Source of the DNA: Ambrosia x helenae
Taxonomy: Eukaryota; Streptophyta; Magnoliopsida; Asterales; Asteraceae
Assembly (NCBI GenBank): GCA_030844895.1
Contig: CM061223.1
Location: 14,271,994-14,335,993, forward strand
Direction: 5' to 3'
Length of the DNA stretch: 64,000 bases
Every line of letters starts with the position of its first letter. Position 1 is the first letter of the stretch. Positions 10,790-22,446 of the stretch are shown here, piece by piece. The translations under genes and the position numbers were made by a program. Under the pieces are notes generated by a model, which did not search any database, was not told the DNA's origin, and worked only from the letters and a program-made list of their open reading frames with translations.

Positions 10790-10808
10790 TCATCCCCCTG
10801 TTGAAAGA
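10790..10808 (-). promoter_or_regulatory. Polypurine tract of the Tekay element
   Basis: On the coding strand the bases next to the 3' LTR read CTTTCAACAGGGGGATGA, a purine-rich primer for plus-strand DNA. A second near-identical copy lies at about 10875-10898 (CACATCATCCCCCTGTTGAAAGG on the plus strand), so the tract is duplicated. Confidence 0.75.
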
Positions 10809-10914
10809 ATTTTCGTCCCGAAAATTGCCAAGGCCAAAAAGAAGAGACGAAAGAGAAGAAAAATTTTCCGTTTGCCACATCATCCCCCTGTTGAAAGGAA
10901 TCTCGACCCGAGAT

Positions 10915-13900
10915 TCATTCAGCTTCAGCAGAGACATGTCTTGATTCGAACGCGCGCTTAGGAAATAAATGGGGATACTTAGCCTTCATTTGATCTTCCC
11001 GTTCCCACGTGAACTCCGGTCCACGATTAGAGTTCCAACGGACTTTAACAATGCGGATTTTACTCCGGCGAAGGCTACGGATTTTATAGTCAAGAATTTC
11101 AACCGGTTCCTCCACGATACGCAGACGATCATCCACCTTGATCTCTTCGAGAGGAACAACCAAAGATTCATCCGCCAAGCACTTCTTCAGATTAGAAACA
11201 TGGATGACATTATGAACATTACTGAGCTCAGCCGGCAGATCAAGCCTGTATGCTACCGGTCCAATCCGTTCCAGGATTGCGAACGGTCCCACATACCGAG
11301 GATTCAATTTGCCCCGCTTCCCAAAACGTATAACGCCCTTCCACGGAGATACCTTCAATAAAACTCTGTCGCCAACCTCAAACTCCAAAGGCTTGCGACG
11401 ACGATCGGCATAGCTCTTTTGACGATCCCGAGCTGCTGCCATGCGGTTACGGATTTGCACGATCTTTTCGGAAGTCTCGTACACAAGTTCCGGGCCGGTG
11501 AGTTGACTCTCACCCACCTCGGCCCAACAAAGAGGAGACCGGCATTTCCGCCCATAAAGAGCCTCGAACGGAGCTGCCTTGATGCTAGAATGGTAACTGT
11601 TGTTGTAGGAGAATTCCACCAACGGTAAGTGACTCTCCCACCCCTTGCCAAAATCGATCACACATGCCCGAAGCATGTCTTCTAGCGTTTGGATTGTCCG
11701 CTCACTTTGACCGTCAGTTTGCGGATGATACGCTGTGCTCATGTCCAACTGAGTACCCAGAGCCTTATGCAAAGACTTCCAGAAGTTAGAGGCGAACCGA
11801 GGATCACGATCAGAAATAATAGAGACAGGCACCCCGTGCCGAGAGACCACTTCCTTGAGGTATAACCGTGCCAGGCGCTCGAGACCATCGGTCTCTTTGA
11901 TAGCGAGGAAGTGCGCAGACTTTGTCAACCTATCGACAATTACCCAGATCATGTCGCAACCACTGGGCGATTTCGGGAGTTTGGTCACAAAGTCCATCGT
12001 AATCCGCTCCCACTTCCACTCGGGGATTTCAGGCTGTTGCAGAAGGCCGGATGGCTTTTGATATTCGACCTTGACCTTGGCACAGGTCAAGCACTTGCTC
12101 ACGTACGAAGCCACGTCCGCCTTCATGTTCGGCCACCAATAAAGTATCTTTAGGTCTTGATACATCTTATCGGAGCCAGGGTGAATAGAGTACCGGGACT
12201 TGTGAGCTTCATCAAGAACGAGCTCCCGCAAGCCCCCAAATAAAGGAACCCAAATACGTTCAGCGAAATAGTGTAACCCATCGGATCTGAGTTCAAGGTG
12301 GCTATCAGCGCCATGCATGGTTTCAGCCTTAAGGTTTTCCTCCTTCAAGGCTTCTTGCTGCGCTGAACGGATTCGATCAGGTAAGCCGGAATGGATAGTG
12401 AGCTGAAGAGCTCGAACACGACGAGGTTTAGCCGTTTCCTTCCTGCTCAAGGCGTCTGCGACCACATTCGCCTTGCCAGGATGGTATTTGATAGCGCACT
12501 CGTAGTCATTAAGAAGCTCGACCCAACGACGTTGTCTTATATTCAACACCTTCTGATCAAAGATATGCTGGAGGCTCTTGTGATCGGTGTAAATAGTGCA
12601 TTTGGTACCGTACAAGTAATGCCTCCAAATCTTTAAAGCAAAGACCACCGCACCCAACTCCAGATCATGGGTGGGATAGTTTTTCTCATGAACCTTAAGC
12701 TGACGAGAAGCATAGGCGATGACCTTCTCGCGCTGCATCAGTACACAACCAAGACCCCGGATAGAAGCGTCACAATAAACCACAAAATCGTCCGTGCCCT
12801 CAGGCAAGGACAAGATAGGAGCAGAACAGAGTTTAGCCTTTAACATCTGGAAGGCTGACTCCTGCGAATCACCCCAGTCGAATTTCCTGTCCTTCTGGGT
12901 AAGCGAGGTGAGGGGTTGAGCGATCTTCGAAAATCCCTCGATAAAACGACGGTAATAACCTGCAAGGCCTAGGAATTGCCGCACCTCAGATGGCGTCTTC
13001 GGTGCTTCCCAGTCTTTAATGGCTTCAATCTTCGCTGGGTCAACGTGAATTCCTTTCTCATTAACACATGACCAAGGAATTGAACTTCACGCAACCAGAA
13101 GCTACACTTAGAAAACTTGGCGTACAACTGTTCCCGCCTCAGAAGTTCCAAAACAAGACGTAGGTGTTCCTGGTGGTCCACCGCGTTCTTGGAATAGACT
13201 AGAATATCATCGATGAAGACAATCACGAACTTATCAAGATAAGGCTTACAAACACGGTTCATCAGATCCATAAAGATGGCAGGTGCGTTGGTGAGACCAA
13301 AAGGCATGACCAGGAATTCAAAATGGCCATAGCGAGTTCGAAAGGCGGTCTTCGGAATGTCAGCTTCTTGAACCCTCAACTGATGGTATCCCGACCTCAA
13401 ATCAATCTTCGAATAGAAACTAGAACCCTGAAGCTGGTCAAATAAGTCATCGATGCGAGGAAGAGGATAGCGATTCTTGATGGTAACCTTATTCAACTCC
13501 CGGTAGTCGATACACATCCGTAGGCTTCCGTCCTTCTTCTTGACAAACAGAATAGGGGCTCCCCACGGGGACGAGCTAGGCCGAATGAAGCCCTTCTCTA
13601 ACAGCTCCTGCAACTGGTTCGATAATTCCTGCATCTCGGGAGGTGCAAGACGATAAGGGGCACGAGCAATAGGGGCCGCACCCGGAGCAAGTTCAATACC
13701 AAATTCGACCTGGCGATAAGGAGGAAGACCAGGTAAGTCTTCAGGAAACACATCGGGAAAGTCGCGGACAACAGGAATATCTTCAATCCTCTTCTCCTCT
13801 TCAGACGAAACCGAAACAAGTGCCAGAATGGCAGAATACCCCTTCCGAAGATACTTATAGGCTTTCATACACGAAATGATACTCAACGGGACCCCGCTCT

Positions 13901-15606
13901 TCTCACCGTGCACCAACAAAATTTCTTCATCAGGGAGAGGAAGTCGAATGACTTTATCAAAACAAACGATCTCGGCATGATACAGGGACAACCAATCCAT
14001 ACCCACGACAACATCGAAACTACCCAAGGACACCGGCATAAGATCAATAGGGAAGGAGTAACCCGACAACTCAAGGTGACACTCCCTAAGGACGTGCGTC
14101 GCCTCAACTTTCTTACCATCAGCCAATTCTATCAAGTACTTAGTCTCTAAAGGTGTAGGTACCCTATCAAGCAATTGACTAAACCCAAGAGATATGAAAC
14201 TCTTATCGGCACCAGAATCGAATAAAACCGTAGCATAGCGATTATCGAGGAGAAACGTACCAGTAACAGTGTCGGGGTCTTGTCGAGCACCGCTCGAACC
14301 AATCACGAAGGCGCGAGCATTCCTGCCTCCGCCTCCATTGTTTCCATTACCCGCCCCATTCTTCCCGGCTTCACCCTGCTTCAACTTGGGGCAGTCCCGC
14401 TTGTAGTGACCAAGTTCACCACAATTGTAGCACCCCTGTTTGCCCTGATTTCCCTGGGGAGCAGCGACAGGAGGAGCCGGAGTAGGTGTAGCAGGAGGGT
14501 TCCGGTTACCCTGAAGATTAACCCTGCAATCCTTTGCCTGGTGCCCAAGCTTATGGCACCTGTGGCAACGGTTCCGGTCCTCGCAACGACCGTTGTGGTG
14601 AAATCCACACTGGTCACATTTCGGCTTCTTCCCAATATAACCCCCTGGTTTCTGCTCAGACGATGATCCCCCAATATCAGACTTCTTTACCTGCTGAGGC
14701 TGAGCCGAGCTCGAGCCTTTCCCCACAGCTTCCCACTTCCGTTTGTTACCATCAGAAGCCTTCACAGTAGCGCCTCGAGGAGGCAAGACCCCTTCAGTCA
14801 CCTTCATGTTGGTCAGCCTGTGAGCTGACCGAACTACCTCAGAATAAACAGTGAGATTACCCGCAACAACTAACCCAGCAATCTCCGGTACCAACCCAGC
14901 GACGTAATGCTCAATCCTTCGATATTCAGGTGTGTGCAGATCGGGGCACAACACCGCCAACTCATTGTGCCTAGCAGTATAAGCTTCAATCTCGGAACCC
15001 ACCATCTTATGGTTCCAGACTTCATGCTCGAGCTTCTGGATCTCATCCCTCGGGCAGTACTCATTTTTCAGCAGCTGAATGAATTCTGCCCAGGGCATGG
15101 CGTGGGCTTCCCCAATGCCCATAGTCTGGGTGGTGGAGTTCCACCAAGTCAAGGCTTGACCCTCCAGGGTCGCAGAAGCATATTTCACCCGGTCGCCCTC
15201 CGGGCAGTTGCACATCGAGAAGACAGATTCGATTTTCTCCAACCATCGGAGCAGTCCCACTGCCCCTTCAGTGCCGCTGAAGTTGTGAGGCTTACAATCC
15301 ATAAACTTTTTGTAAGAACACTGGGATGGAGGAGGATTGACAGCACCACCTGGAACAGACACACATGTGAGTATCAAGAAAAGGTAAAGTACCCCAGAAC
15401 GAGATAGAATAGATGAGAATCGACGTACCACCCATAGCATTATGAGCGGCTTGGAATGCAGCCAAAGCAATATTCACGTGCTGCTGTGTCAGATTATCCA
15501 GCTCAGCTTGGGTCATATTAATGTTCCCGCGGCCACCGCCGCCACCACGGCCGCCACCACGACCGCCAGCACGGCCGCCCCTGCGACCTCCACGAGCTCC
15601 CGACAT
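10915..15606 (-). pseudogene. Tekay gag-pol polyprotein, one frameshift in RT
   Basis: Exon 1 (15606-15429) encodes an RGG/GGR-rich N-terminus (MSGARGGRRGGRAGG). A 79-nt GT-AG intron (15428-15350) rejoins the frame. Exon 2 has gag (GLLRWLEKIESVFSMCNC), CCHC knuckles (CHRCHKLGHQAKDC, CYNCGELGHYKRDC), protease (DSGADKSFIS, near 14210), and RT with FIDDIL near 13205. A 1-base deletion near 13060-13067 stops the frame at 12969. The other frame (to 10915) carries the RT end, RNase H (YCDASIRGLGCVL, YTDHKSLQ, VVADALSRK), integrase (HHCC zinc region, DFVTKLP, AYHPQTDGQSER) and a chromodomain-like tail (VRWNSNRGPEFTWERED). It would encode everything needed for copying and integration. Only the frameshift visibly disables it, and antisense ORFs are shadows. 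Confidence 0.92.
15350..15428 (-). other. Predicted 79-nt intron in Tekay gag
   Basis: On the minus strand the donor is GGTG|GTACGT (15428) and the acceptor TGTTCCAG|GTGG (15350). Without splicing, the frame of the RGG-rich start ends inside the intron and the main gag frame has only a spurious upstream start. With splicing, the two frames join in phase between two Gly codons. The intron is T-rich before its acceptor. Not confirmed by transcripts. Confidence 0.72.
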
Positions 15607-16178
15607 CTTCTGTCACAACATGAAACAAAAGATTTAGGCTTGCCCGTGGTATAACCCATTAGGAATTTCAAGAAACTAGATAGAGCCCAGCTCGGGTCCC
15701 ATGCATCACAGTTTATGATCTCGTGTGCACCCGACATGATAAACTGTTCCACATGGTCCTCCAGGCGCGCTTTAAGTTTGAAGTTCAAGTCACCGAACAC
15801 TAGCGCCCAATCATGATATTATCATAAGTATAAGTACAATATAATATGCATAAGAACGGGCGTGTTCATTAGGGCATAGAGGGGAGATGTCCAAATCTCT
15901 GGACAGATCTCAAGAGTACGCCGAAGCTACCCCAATGCACACTGCCGTCAAGAGAGTTCAATAGTATATCGTTCGCCATCGGATCAAAGTAAGGACGAGT
16001 CAAGGAATAGGATGATAAGAAGTAAATAGATGATGTAGCGTAGTAGATGATGACACCGACACCCCGACAAGTCATATTGTTACCCACTTGCTAAGACTCG
16101 ACTAATTGTGACCGTCTAGTGTGTGCGACTCAGTTATAGACTAGACTCTACATGCAGTCTCAGTTCACTATAACCGTT
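15607..16178 (-). other. Tekay leader between primer site and gag
   Basis: About 570 bp between the primer-binding site and the gag start. No conserved coding sequence seen. It would hold the packaging and dimerisation signals in an active element. Confidence 0.55.
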
Positions 16179-16191
16179 GGCTCTGATACCA
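16179..16191 (-). promoter_or_regulatory. Primer-binding site, initiator Met tRNA
   Basis: On the coding strand TGGTATCAGAGCC follows the 5' LTR after a 3-base spacer. It is complementary to the 3' end of plant initiator methionine tRNA, the usual primer for minus-strand DNA synthesis in Tekay elements. Confidence 0.9.
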
Positions 16192-16194
16192 ATC

Positions 16195-18922
16195 TGTCAC
16201 ACCCTCAAATTCCACGTGCGGGGTTTTACCGCGAGGCGCGTGACACACCAGGATCTCAGTCAACGATCACAATAAACATACAACAAACATGCATTCATAA
16301 TTATATTTAAAACCCAAAATATCATGCTTTGAGCTGTAAACCAGCAGCGGAAGCATTCTTGTTTACAACCAAAAGACATATCATTGTTTACAAAGACATT
16401 GTTTAATATGTTTCAAAATAATAGACGCCGTGCATGACCTCGTGCGCCTAGTCCGATAACCGCTACCTTAGCGACCTGAGAAAACATGCCAAAAATGTCA
16501 ACAAATAATGCTGGTGAGTTCACAGGTTTTCTTTTATAAAGTGTTGTCACAAGTTTTACAAAGATCATTCCCGTTAATACTATGTCATGAGAACGTTAGC
16601 TAGACGTTAAGTGTTTTTACTACTACGGTTGGGAACCCATTACTAAACGTGTCCAAAAGTTGATACCAGCCCAGAATGACTGGGCTACCGATGCCTCGGT
16701 AACCCGATAGGTAGAGACAATATGCACCCGCCCGGCCCCGCCGTCGAGTGGGGTTTGTGAGGCCCAATAGATCTATCCACATTTCCCTCGTTGTGCATGC
16801 CAGCACATTCATGGTTTCCCCCTGGGACTTTCCATAAAAGCCGTATAGTAACATAAAGTGCCCATAGTATAACATGACCTTTAAATAGTTCGTACAAAGC
16901 ATGTTTCTCCCCCAAAAAAGCAAAACAGTAAAAGTGGGGCTGTGAAACTCACCTTGGTTTGCGTTACTTGAAAATAGTTAAGTGATTATGTTATGATAGC
17001 CCCAGATATCGGCGACCTATCATAAGATGCGTATAAGTATTGGACTAATAACCCGCAGGCTAACTAGTCCCCGAATGTCCAGACCGTGACCATAACGTTT
17101 GAAAACACTTTTAACTGTTAAACCGACCATGCTAGACAAGACCCGACATCCCATTGGTGACCCGACATCCCACGTGTTAGATAAATGCAAGACATCATGC
17201 AACATATGCAATTAAACACTTAGCACGTGCAACAATTCACCTAGTCTAGCATAATGTCCAATTAACGCATAAACAGGTCCGAACACGTCTTACTAAGTCA
17301 TTGGGTGTATCCCGGGGTTCCTAACATGTTCCTAGGTGTCAAATCGTGTTCCGGGATGTCAAAACGCGTTCACGACAGCAGTACATGCGATTAGGAAGGT
17401 TACACGCGAGTAGGCATTAGCCTATAGGCGATTAGGGGCCTAATCGCCTGATGTATCAGGCGAGTAGGGTCCCAATCGCCCTTAAACCTGCATAATCGCC
17501 CTTAGCTCAGGCGATTAGGATGTCTAATCGCCTGCAGCTGCTGTACAACGAGTTTTTCGCGCGTTAAACCCTCCAAATCAGATCCGAAACATGCAACAAC
17601 ACCCAATATCAAACCTAAATCATTTACCAACCCATTTCAAGCAAAAACCCCCAACATATCACTGATCTAACATGCTCTAAGCAATTATTTCCTAAAATGG
17701 CAAAGTACTAGGTTTCTTCTACCAACCTTATCTTTCCTTAAATGGAAACATCCAGATTTCAAACTTTACACACATGTAAATCATCAAACCTCTGATCTAA
17801 CATCTTCCTAGCATGAATCCTAACAACATTGCATCAACAATCATACCATAATCATCCTCAATCCCCAAGAACATACAAATGGGTCAAAATATGCATTTTC
17901 TTCAAAACACCACAATAATGGCTAAGATTCTAAGACAACCTTCCTAATAACCTCTACATAACAGAAGTACAATCATATCTTGAAAACATTCATGTTAAAA
18001 TCACCAATAAGACCAACATATGCATGTAAACTTCACATATAACAAGCGTTAAGGTGTAAACTTGGTTTAAGACTCTTTTGAAAGGTTTTTAAAGACACAT
18101 TTGGTAAAACAAGGTCTGGAACTTTAGGGGAACTCAAAATAACAACTTTACAAAGGTTAGGGATGAAGAACACACCTTGGGTTTTGCTAAAGAAAGGTGT
18201 GTAAGCTTGGGGATGGTGATTTTTGTAGCAAAATGAGTTCCAGAGGTGTTCTAAGGTGTGTGGGCGACTTGGGAGCAGCTAGGGTTGTTCTAGAGGTGTT
18301 TGGGGAGTTAAGGGTGCTATTTATAGGTGTTTTGACCCGAGCCCTGCAGTATACGCGATTAGGGACCCAGATCAGGCGAGTAGGGGCCTAATCGCCTCTA
18401 TGCTCACGCGATTAGCCACCTACTCGCGAGTAGGGGCCCTAATCGCTACTATTCATGCGATTGGCCACCTACTCGCCCCATTCCCTTTGTACTCGTGTAC
18501 TATTCACGCGATTAGGAGTCCCCCCAGGCTCCTAATCGCCTATAAGGTGCTGGAATGGGTTTTTGGCGCGTTAAACACTATTTTAACATATTTAAACACG
18601 TATTCACATACCGATAAGTCACATAATGATTCCAAACATATAATGCATGATATCCAACACGTTTACATCCGTTCACCAATTCCCGGGACTCGAGACTCGT
18701 GTGTGCATTAAACCCGGCGATTCCACGAATCGCCGATCCTTGTACCCATAGTTATGGACCGACTCCCGATGACCCCGCGGATCATCATAACGACTCCCGA
18801 TGATTCCCCCGAATCATCGTACCGACTCGACTGACCTCGTTAAGGACGTAATATGCATGACTCGCTAAGGTAGACTTACTAGTTTAGTCAACGTTACTAA
18901 CCTGAGTTTGCCGGGTGTCACA
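16195..18922 (-). repeat. 5' LTR of the Tekay element (2728 bp)
   Basis: Same ends as the other LTR. Differences noticed: CACGTGC for CACGCGC near 17226, an extra T near 17556 and an extra C near 18523. As the 5' LTR it would hold the promoter. The second C-run change opens a 103-codon plus-strand ORF at 18400-18711 that is not in the other copy and is an artefact. Confidence 0.95.
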
Positions 18923-19444
18923 CCTTGGACCCGACCCACGAGACCCTTGGACCCGAACCTTTTAAATATATGGGTCGTTTTCGGTTCTAGATTTATATGA
19001 ATTATCGGTTCCGGGTCGGGTCGGTTCCAAACCCACGGTTCTATTATAAGAACCACAAGAACCGTTTGTATTTTAATTAAAAAATAAAATAAATAATCTT
19101 TTTAGTCTTTTCACTATTCGTTTTTACGTTTTATTGTAATCGATTTCATGTAATGCTAATACAATAGTAAAAATATTATTTATAATAATAACAATGTATT
19201 TTTCTTGAAATATTTTTCGGGTTAATGGATATGCATAGATGTGATATATTATATAATATATATTATATCTAAATTTGAAGTAAATATTTATATATGTTGT
19301 TCTGATGTCTGTGTGTGCGTATTTATTATGTATACATAACATATTCACATAATGTTTCTAGTGATGAGAATAACAAAATTGTTACGAAAACATAAGTCGA
19401 TAAACGAAAAGTGACTTAAAAAAGAGACTCATGGGCTATTGTTA

Positions 19445-19706
19445 GACCGTCCGTTGTGGAAGCACGAGCAGCACGACACGAACGAGGTTTCAGCTCTCGT
19501 GCACACCCCCAGCCACAACAACGTACCCCACGCGAACAGTCCCGGCAAGAGCACAAGCGATGGTGGTCGCGTGGGTTAACGGGAAAAAGTGACTTTTGGT
19601 CGCGTCGTTGCTCACCCCCAGCCACAACGGGGTCAAGTGACCGGATTACTTGATAGTCACGTCGGTGGCTCGCGCCCGTTCACTCACGCGTCCAAAACGG
19701 ACGATC
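19445..19706. mobile_element. Harbinger-type MITE, 262 bp, inside the hAT element
   Basis: Termini GACCGTCCGTTGTGGAAGC and the complement of the right end, GATCGTCCGTTTTGGACGC, are flanked by TTA (19442-19444 and 19707-19709). The interior is GC-rich, unlike the AT-rich hAT around it, with two copies of CACCCCCAGCCACAAC. Non-coding. Confidence 0.7.
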
Positions 19707-19971
19707 TTAGAACCATATAGATGAATTCTTTTACGAGCATGGTAAAAGAATAGGAATATGTAAATCCTTTAAAAGTAGCTATTACATTAAAAGGTTCTAG
19801 AGGGTCAGACCCTTTTACCCGACCCATCAGAACCTTTAGGACCCGGAACCACATAGCCTTTTAGGGTTCGGTTCGTGGTTCCTAATTTCAACAATAAAAG
19901 GGTATACGGTTCTGGTGGGTCTGGGTCGGGTTGGGTCGGTTCCTGACCCTTTGCACAGCCCTATCCCCACT

Positions 19972-20433
19972 GCAAGCAACTCCGCAAAAAGGTCGAAAAC
20001 AAATTCGTCAAAAAACCGTCAAACTGATCCTGAAAACGTAGAAGCCGTTAATTTGGATGAAGACGAGTTTGAAGAGAAATTGAGTCGCCCACCCGGTCGA
20101 GATAAGTCAAAAAAGAGGGCGCAAAATTCTACTGCCTCGGGTTCGGGTTCTGGATCAACCGGCGCCTACAGCGCTGACTTGCAAGATTTAAATGCCACCA
20201 TGATTCAGTTCAATACGATTCAAGAAAAAATGCTCGAGGAGAAAAAAAAATATTCGCGAAGCGTTTGAAAAAAAAGTTGACTATGAAAGAGCGCAAATTG
20301 TCTATCAAAGAGCAGCGCGAAAAACGCGAGGATATGAAATTTCTCGCCATGAACACCGAGCATCTTCAAGGGCCGGAGTTAGAGATGACGCTTCAAATAA
20401 AGCGTGATATTATGGAAAAATATAATATTAACT
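19972..20433 (+). pseudogene. Harbinger ORF1-type protein, 3' part
   Basis: Continues directly from 8022: codons ACT then GCA AGC join in frame once the hAT and one TSD copy are ignored. It reads KRSKTNSSKNRQTDPENVEA, then an acidic/basic linker, a Ser/Gly stretch, and a coiled-coil tail (LQDLNATMIQFNTIQEKMLE). An A-run near 20246 shifts the frame. The tail resumes as EKREDMKFLAMNTEHLQGPE and ends at TGA 20433. This fits the charged C-terminal tail of Harbinger ORF1-type proteins. The frameshift shows it was decaying apart from the hAT insertion. Confidence 0.75.
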
Positions 20434-21139
20434 GATTTGTTAGTCTTTAATTTTTTTCGGTTTTTTTTTGTATTTTTTTTAATTTTCTAGGTTTTTTTTT
20501 GTATTTTTCTAGGTTTTTATTAATTAAAAATATTTATTATTATTATTGTTTTATATATCAAAGTTAAAAAAAAAAAAAACAAAATGCCACGTGTCACTTC
20601 CCCCACCCCTTCCACTCCCCACAATTATTTCCCTCCCCCCCCCCCACAAGTGCCACATGACGCTTCATCCCCCTCTTTCCCCCACCACTCCTTATAGTCT
20701 AATAATAGTTTTTGTACTATCGCTCTTTTCAATTAGTATTATATGTTAATTTTTAAAGGTTAAGAAAACAAAGAATGTGTCGTTGAGTGATAACTTGTTT
20801 GTAATTAAAAGATGCTACACTTTTTTTCTAATAGGGGCGGGGCGCCACTAGAAAAGGTTTCGGGTACCTCACAAATCATAATTAGCACGGTAACGCTTTT
20901 GTCATCAGTGCTGGTAGGAGTCCTGTGAACTGTTTTTTGGTTTTATCTAACAGGCTGGTAACCGTGTTTTATTTTTTGAATTAATATAATTCAATTTTTT
21001 TATTATAACCGTCAGTTTTATCGCTTTTTTTGTTATTCTTTTCATAATTTAAACCGTGTGTTTTAAAAATAATAAAAATAAATTAAAACAAAATTAAATA
21101 AAAAAACATAAGCAAAAACATAAACATAATTCATTAATA

Positions 21140-21913
21140 CTAGTAAGAAACCCGCGCGTTGCGGCGGGACAATTAAACTGAACAAAAAATAGATGAAAAA
21201 ACGTTAAATCACGCACATGCATGGCGGCGAGTTAACTTGCCATATTAAAAAAAAATAAAAAGTTAAAAATCATCATAAAAAAAGCTACTAAGTCGAAACT
21301 GTAACAAATTCACATAAAAAGAGAAATAAAAAACTAAAAAAACATTTTAAAGACTTGTCCGCCTCTGCTTAGATGACTTGTACATTATCACATGCAATTT
21401 TGTTTTAACGAAGCTTACTTTGAAACGTATATAAAAATAGCACCAACAAAGGAACTTCTCCTTTCACTTTCTTCTAACACAAGATAAACTTTACGTTGTT
21501 TAGTAGGGTAAGCTCGATTTTGCTCTCAATATGCCAAGTTATTCATGCAGTAGATATTTTCCTAAACGACTAAAATACCTAAAAGTTTAGTAACATTGTT
21601 ATGAATAATAATAGATTAACTAACTTTTATAAAGAAACTAATTGTATATAAAAGATTATAATAAAACATGTAGTATTATGAAAATTCTTTTTTACATGTT
21701 TTGTATTTAATATGTTTTGTAGAAATAAATGTCATGACTTATCATAAACATGACTCTTGATTTCATTTAGATTATTAAATATGATGCTTTAAAGACTAAT
21801 TTGCCCTTAAAATGTAGTTATTATGTGGATTGTATGTTGTATCATAAGCAAATTAACTTGTACCTCTTAAATTTTAAGAAGTCCTTGTCAAATGCTTTAT
21901 AAGATAGTATAGA
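21140..21913 (-). mobile_element. Non-autonomous Helitron, 774 bp
   Basis: On the minus strand it starts TCTATACTATCTTATAAAG after an A (5' end at 21913). It ends with a GC hairpin (CCCGCCGCAACGCGCGGG), a short spacer and CTAG at 21140, followed by T. TC start, 3' hairpin, CTRR end and insertion between A and T without duplication are Helitron hallmarks. No helicase is present. Confidence 0.8.
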
Positions 21914-22446
21914 TTAAACATTAATAAGAATACATCAAAACATAAAAAAATAAAGCTTAAAGTTGGCGCATGAGTTGTCACGTGAGCCTGTTGGTTAAAG
22001 TCGGCCAAAACACGGTCCCAAAACCGTGTGTCCCTGTCACCTGAGCCTTAGCGGCGTTAGCGTTGCAAGGATAGGTCGTTTTGTGCGTCTTTGACGCACA
22101 CAACCAGGGCTATTTCTTCATTTTCGATCCAATGGGTCATTTTGAATGGTGTGGGTGTTCTTGATGTTGTGTTGATGTTGAAGTGTGTTTTCACCACCGT
22201 CGTATGGTGGTTTATATACTAAAAGATCCAACTGTATTGCATGCTTTCTGACGGTTAGATATGACCGATTTTAATGCAAATAAATATTTTTGACCGTGTT
22301 GGTTGGAACGGTTTATGAAAATTAATTATGTGCTGACCGTTATGTGCTAAATTATAAAAATCGTGTGAATTTAAAAAAAAAGTTTAGATTTGTATTTAAA
22401 TGAAAAAAAAAAAAGAATCGAGTGTTGCCTCCAAAAAATATTTCAG

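Larger units (their letters stand above)
8064..18922 (-). mobile_element. Ty3/gypsy retrotransposon, Tekay-type chromovirus, 10.9 kb, young and nearly intact
   Basis: Two LTRs (8064-10789 and 16195-18922) with TGTCACA ends are flanked by a perfect 5-bp duplication CCTTG (8059-8063 and 18923-18927). Coding is on the minus strand, so 16195-18922 is the 5' LTR. An initiator-Met-tRNA primer site and a purine tract sit just inside the LTRs. Domain order gag, protease, RT, RNase H, integrase, chromodomain-like tail marks it as a gypsy chromovirus, and the tail fits the Tekay (Del) lineage. By eye the LTRs differ by one substitution and two 1-base indels, so insertion is very recent. Gag-pol carries one visible frameshift. 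Confidence 0.93.
8023..19963. mobile_element. Non-autonomous hAT element, itself host to a gypsy element and a MITE
   Basis: It has ends TAGGGGTGAGCA and, on the other strand, TAGGGCTGTGCA. An exact 8-bp target duplication TCCCCACT lies at 8015-8022 and 19964-19971. Eight-base duplications and TAGGG.TG ends are hAT hallmarks. Its own sequence is 8023-8063 plus 18928-19963, about 1.08 kb, rich in GGGTCGG/CCGACCC and GGTTC motifs near both ends. I see no transposase. Confidence 0.88.
7070..20699 (+). mobile_element. Harbinger element with ORF1-type gene, hosting nested insertions
   Basis: The left end GACTATCAGGAGTGGGGG and the complement of the right end (GACTATAAGGAGTGGTGGGG) form matching terminal repeats. 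TAA flanks both (7067-7069 and 20700-20702), the PIF/Harbinger target duplication. Without the hAT inserted at 8023-19963 and its extra TSD copy, the element is about 1.7 kb. It encodes only the MYB/SANT-like ORF1-type protein. I see no DDE transposase, so it would need one in trans. A poly-G run follows the left end (7091-7107), with the gene body starting abruptly after it, so the 5' part is deleted. Confidence 0.85.

Noticed and set aside
10969..12636. Plus-strand ORFs of 68-130 codons across the Tekay pol region, and others at 13908-15407
   Set aside because: They are antisense shadows of gag-pol, which has clear domains on the minus strand.
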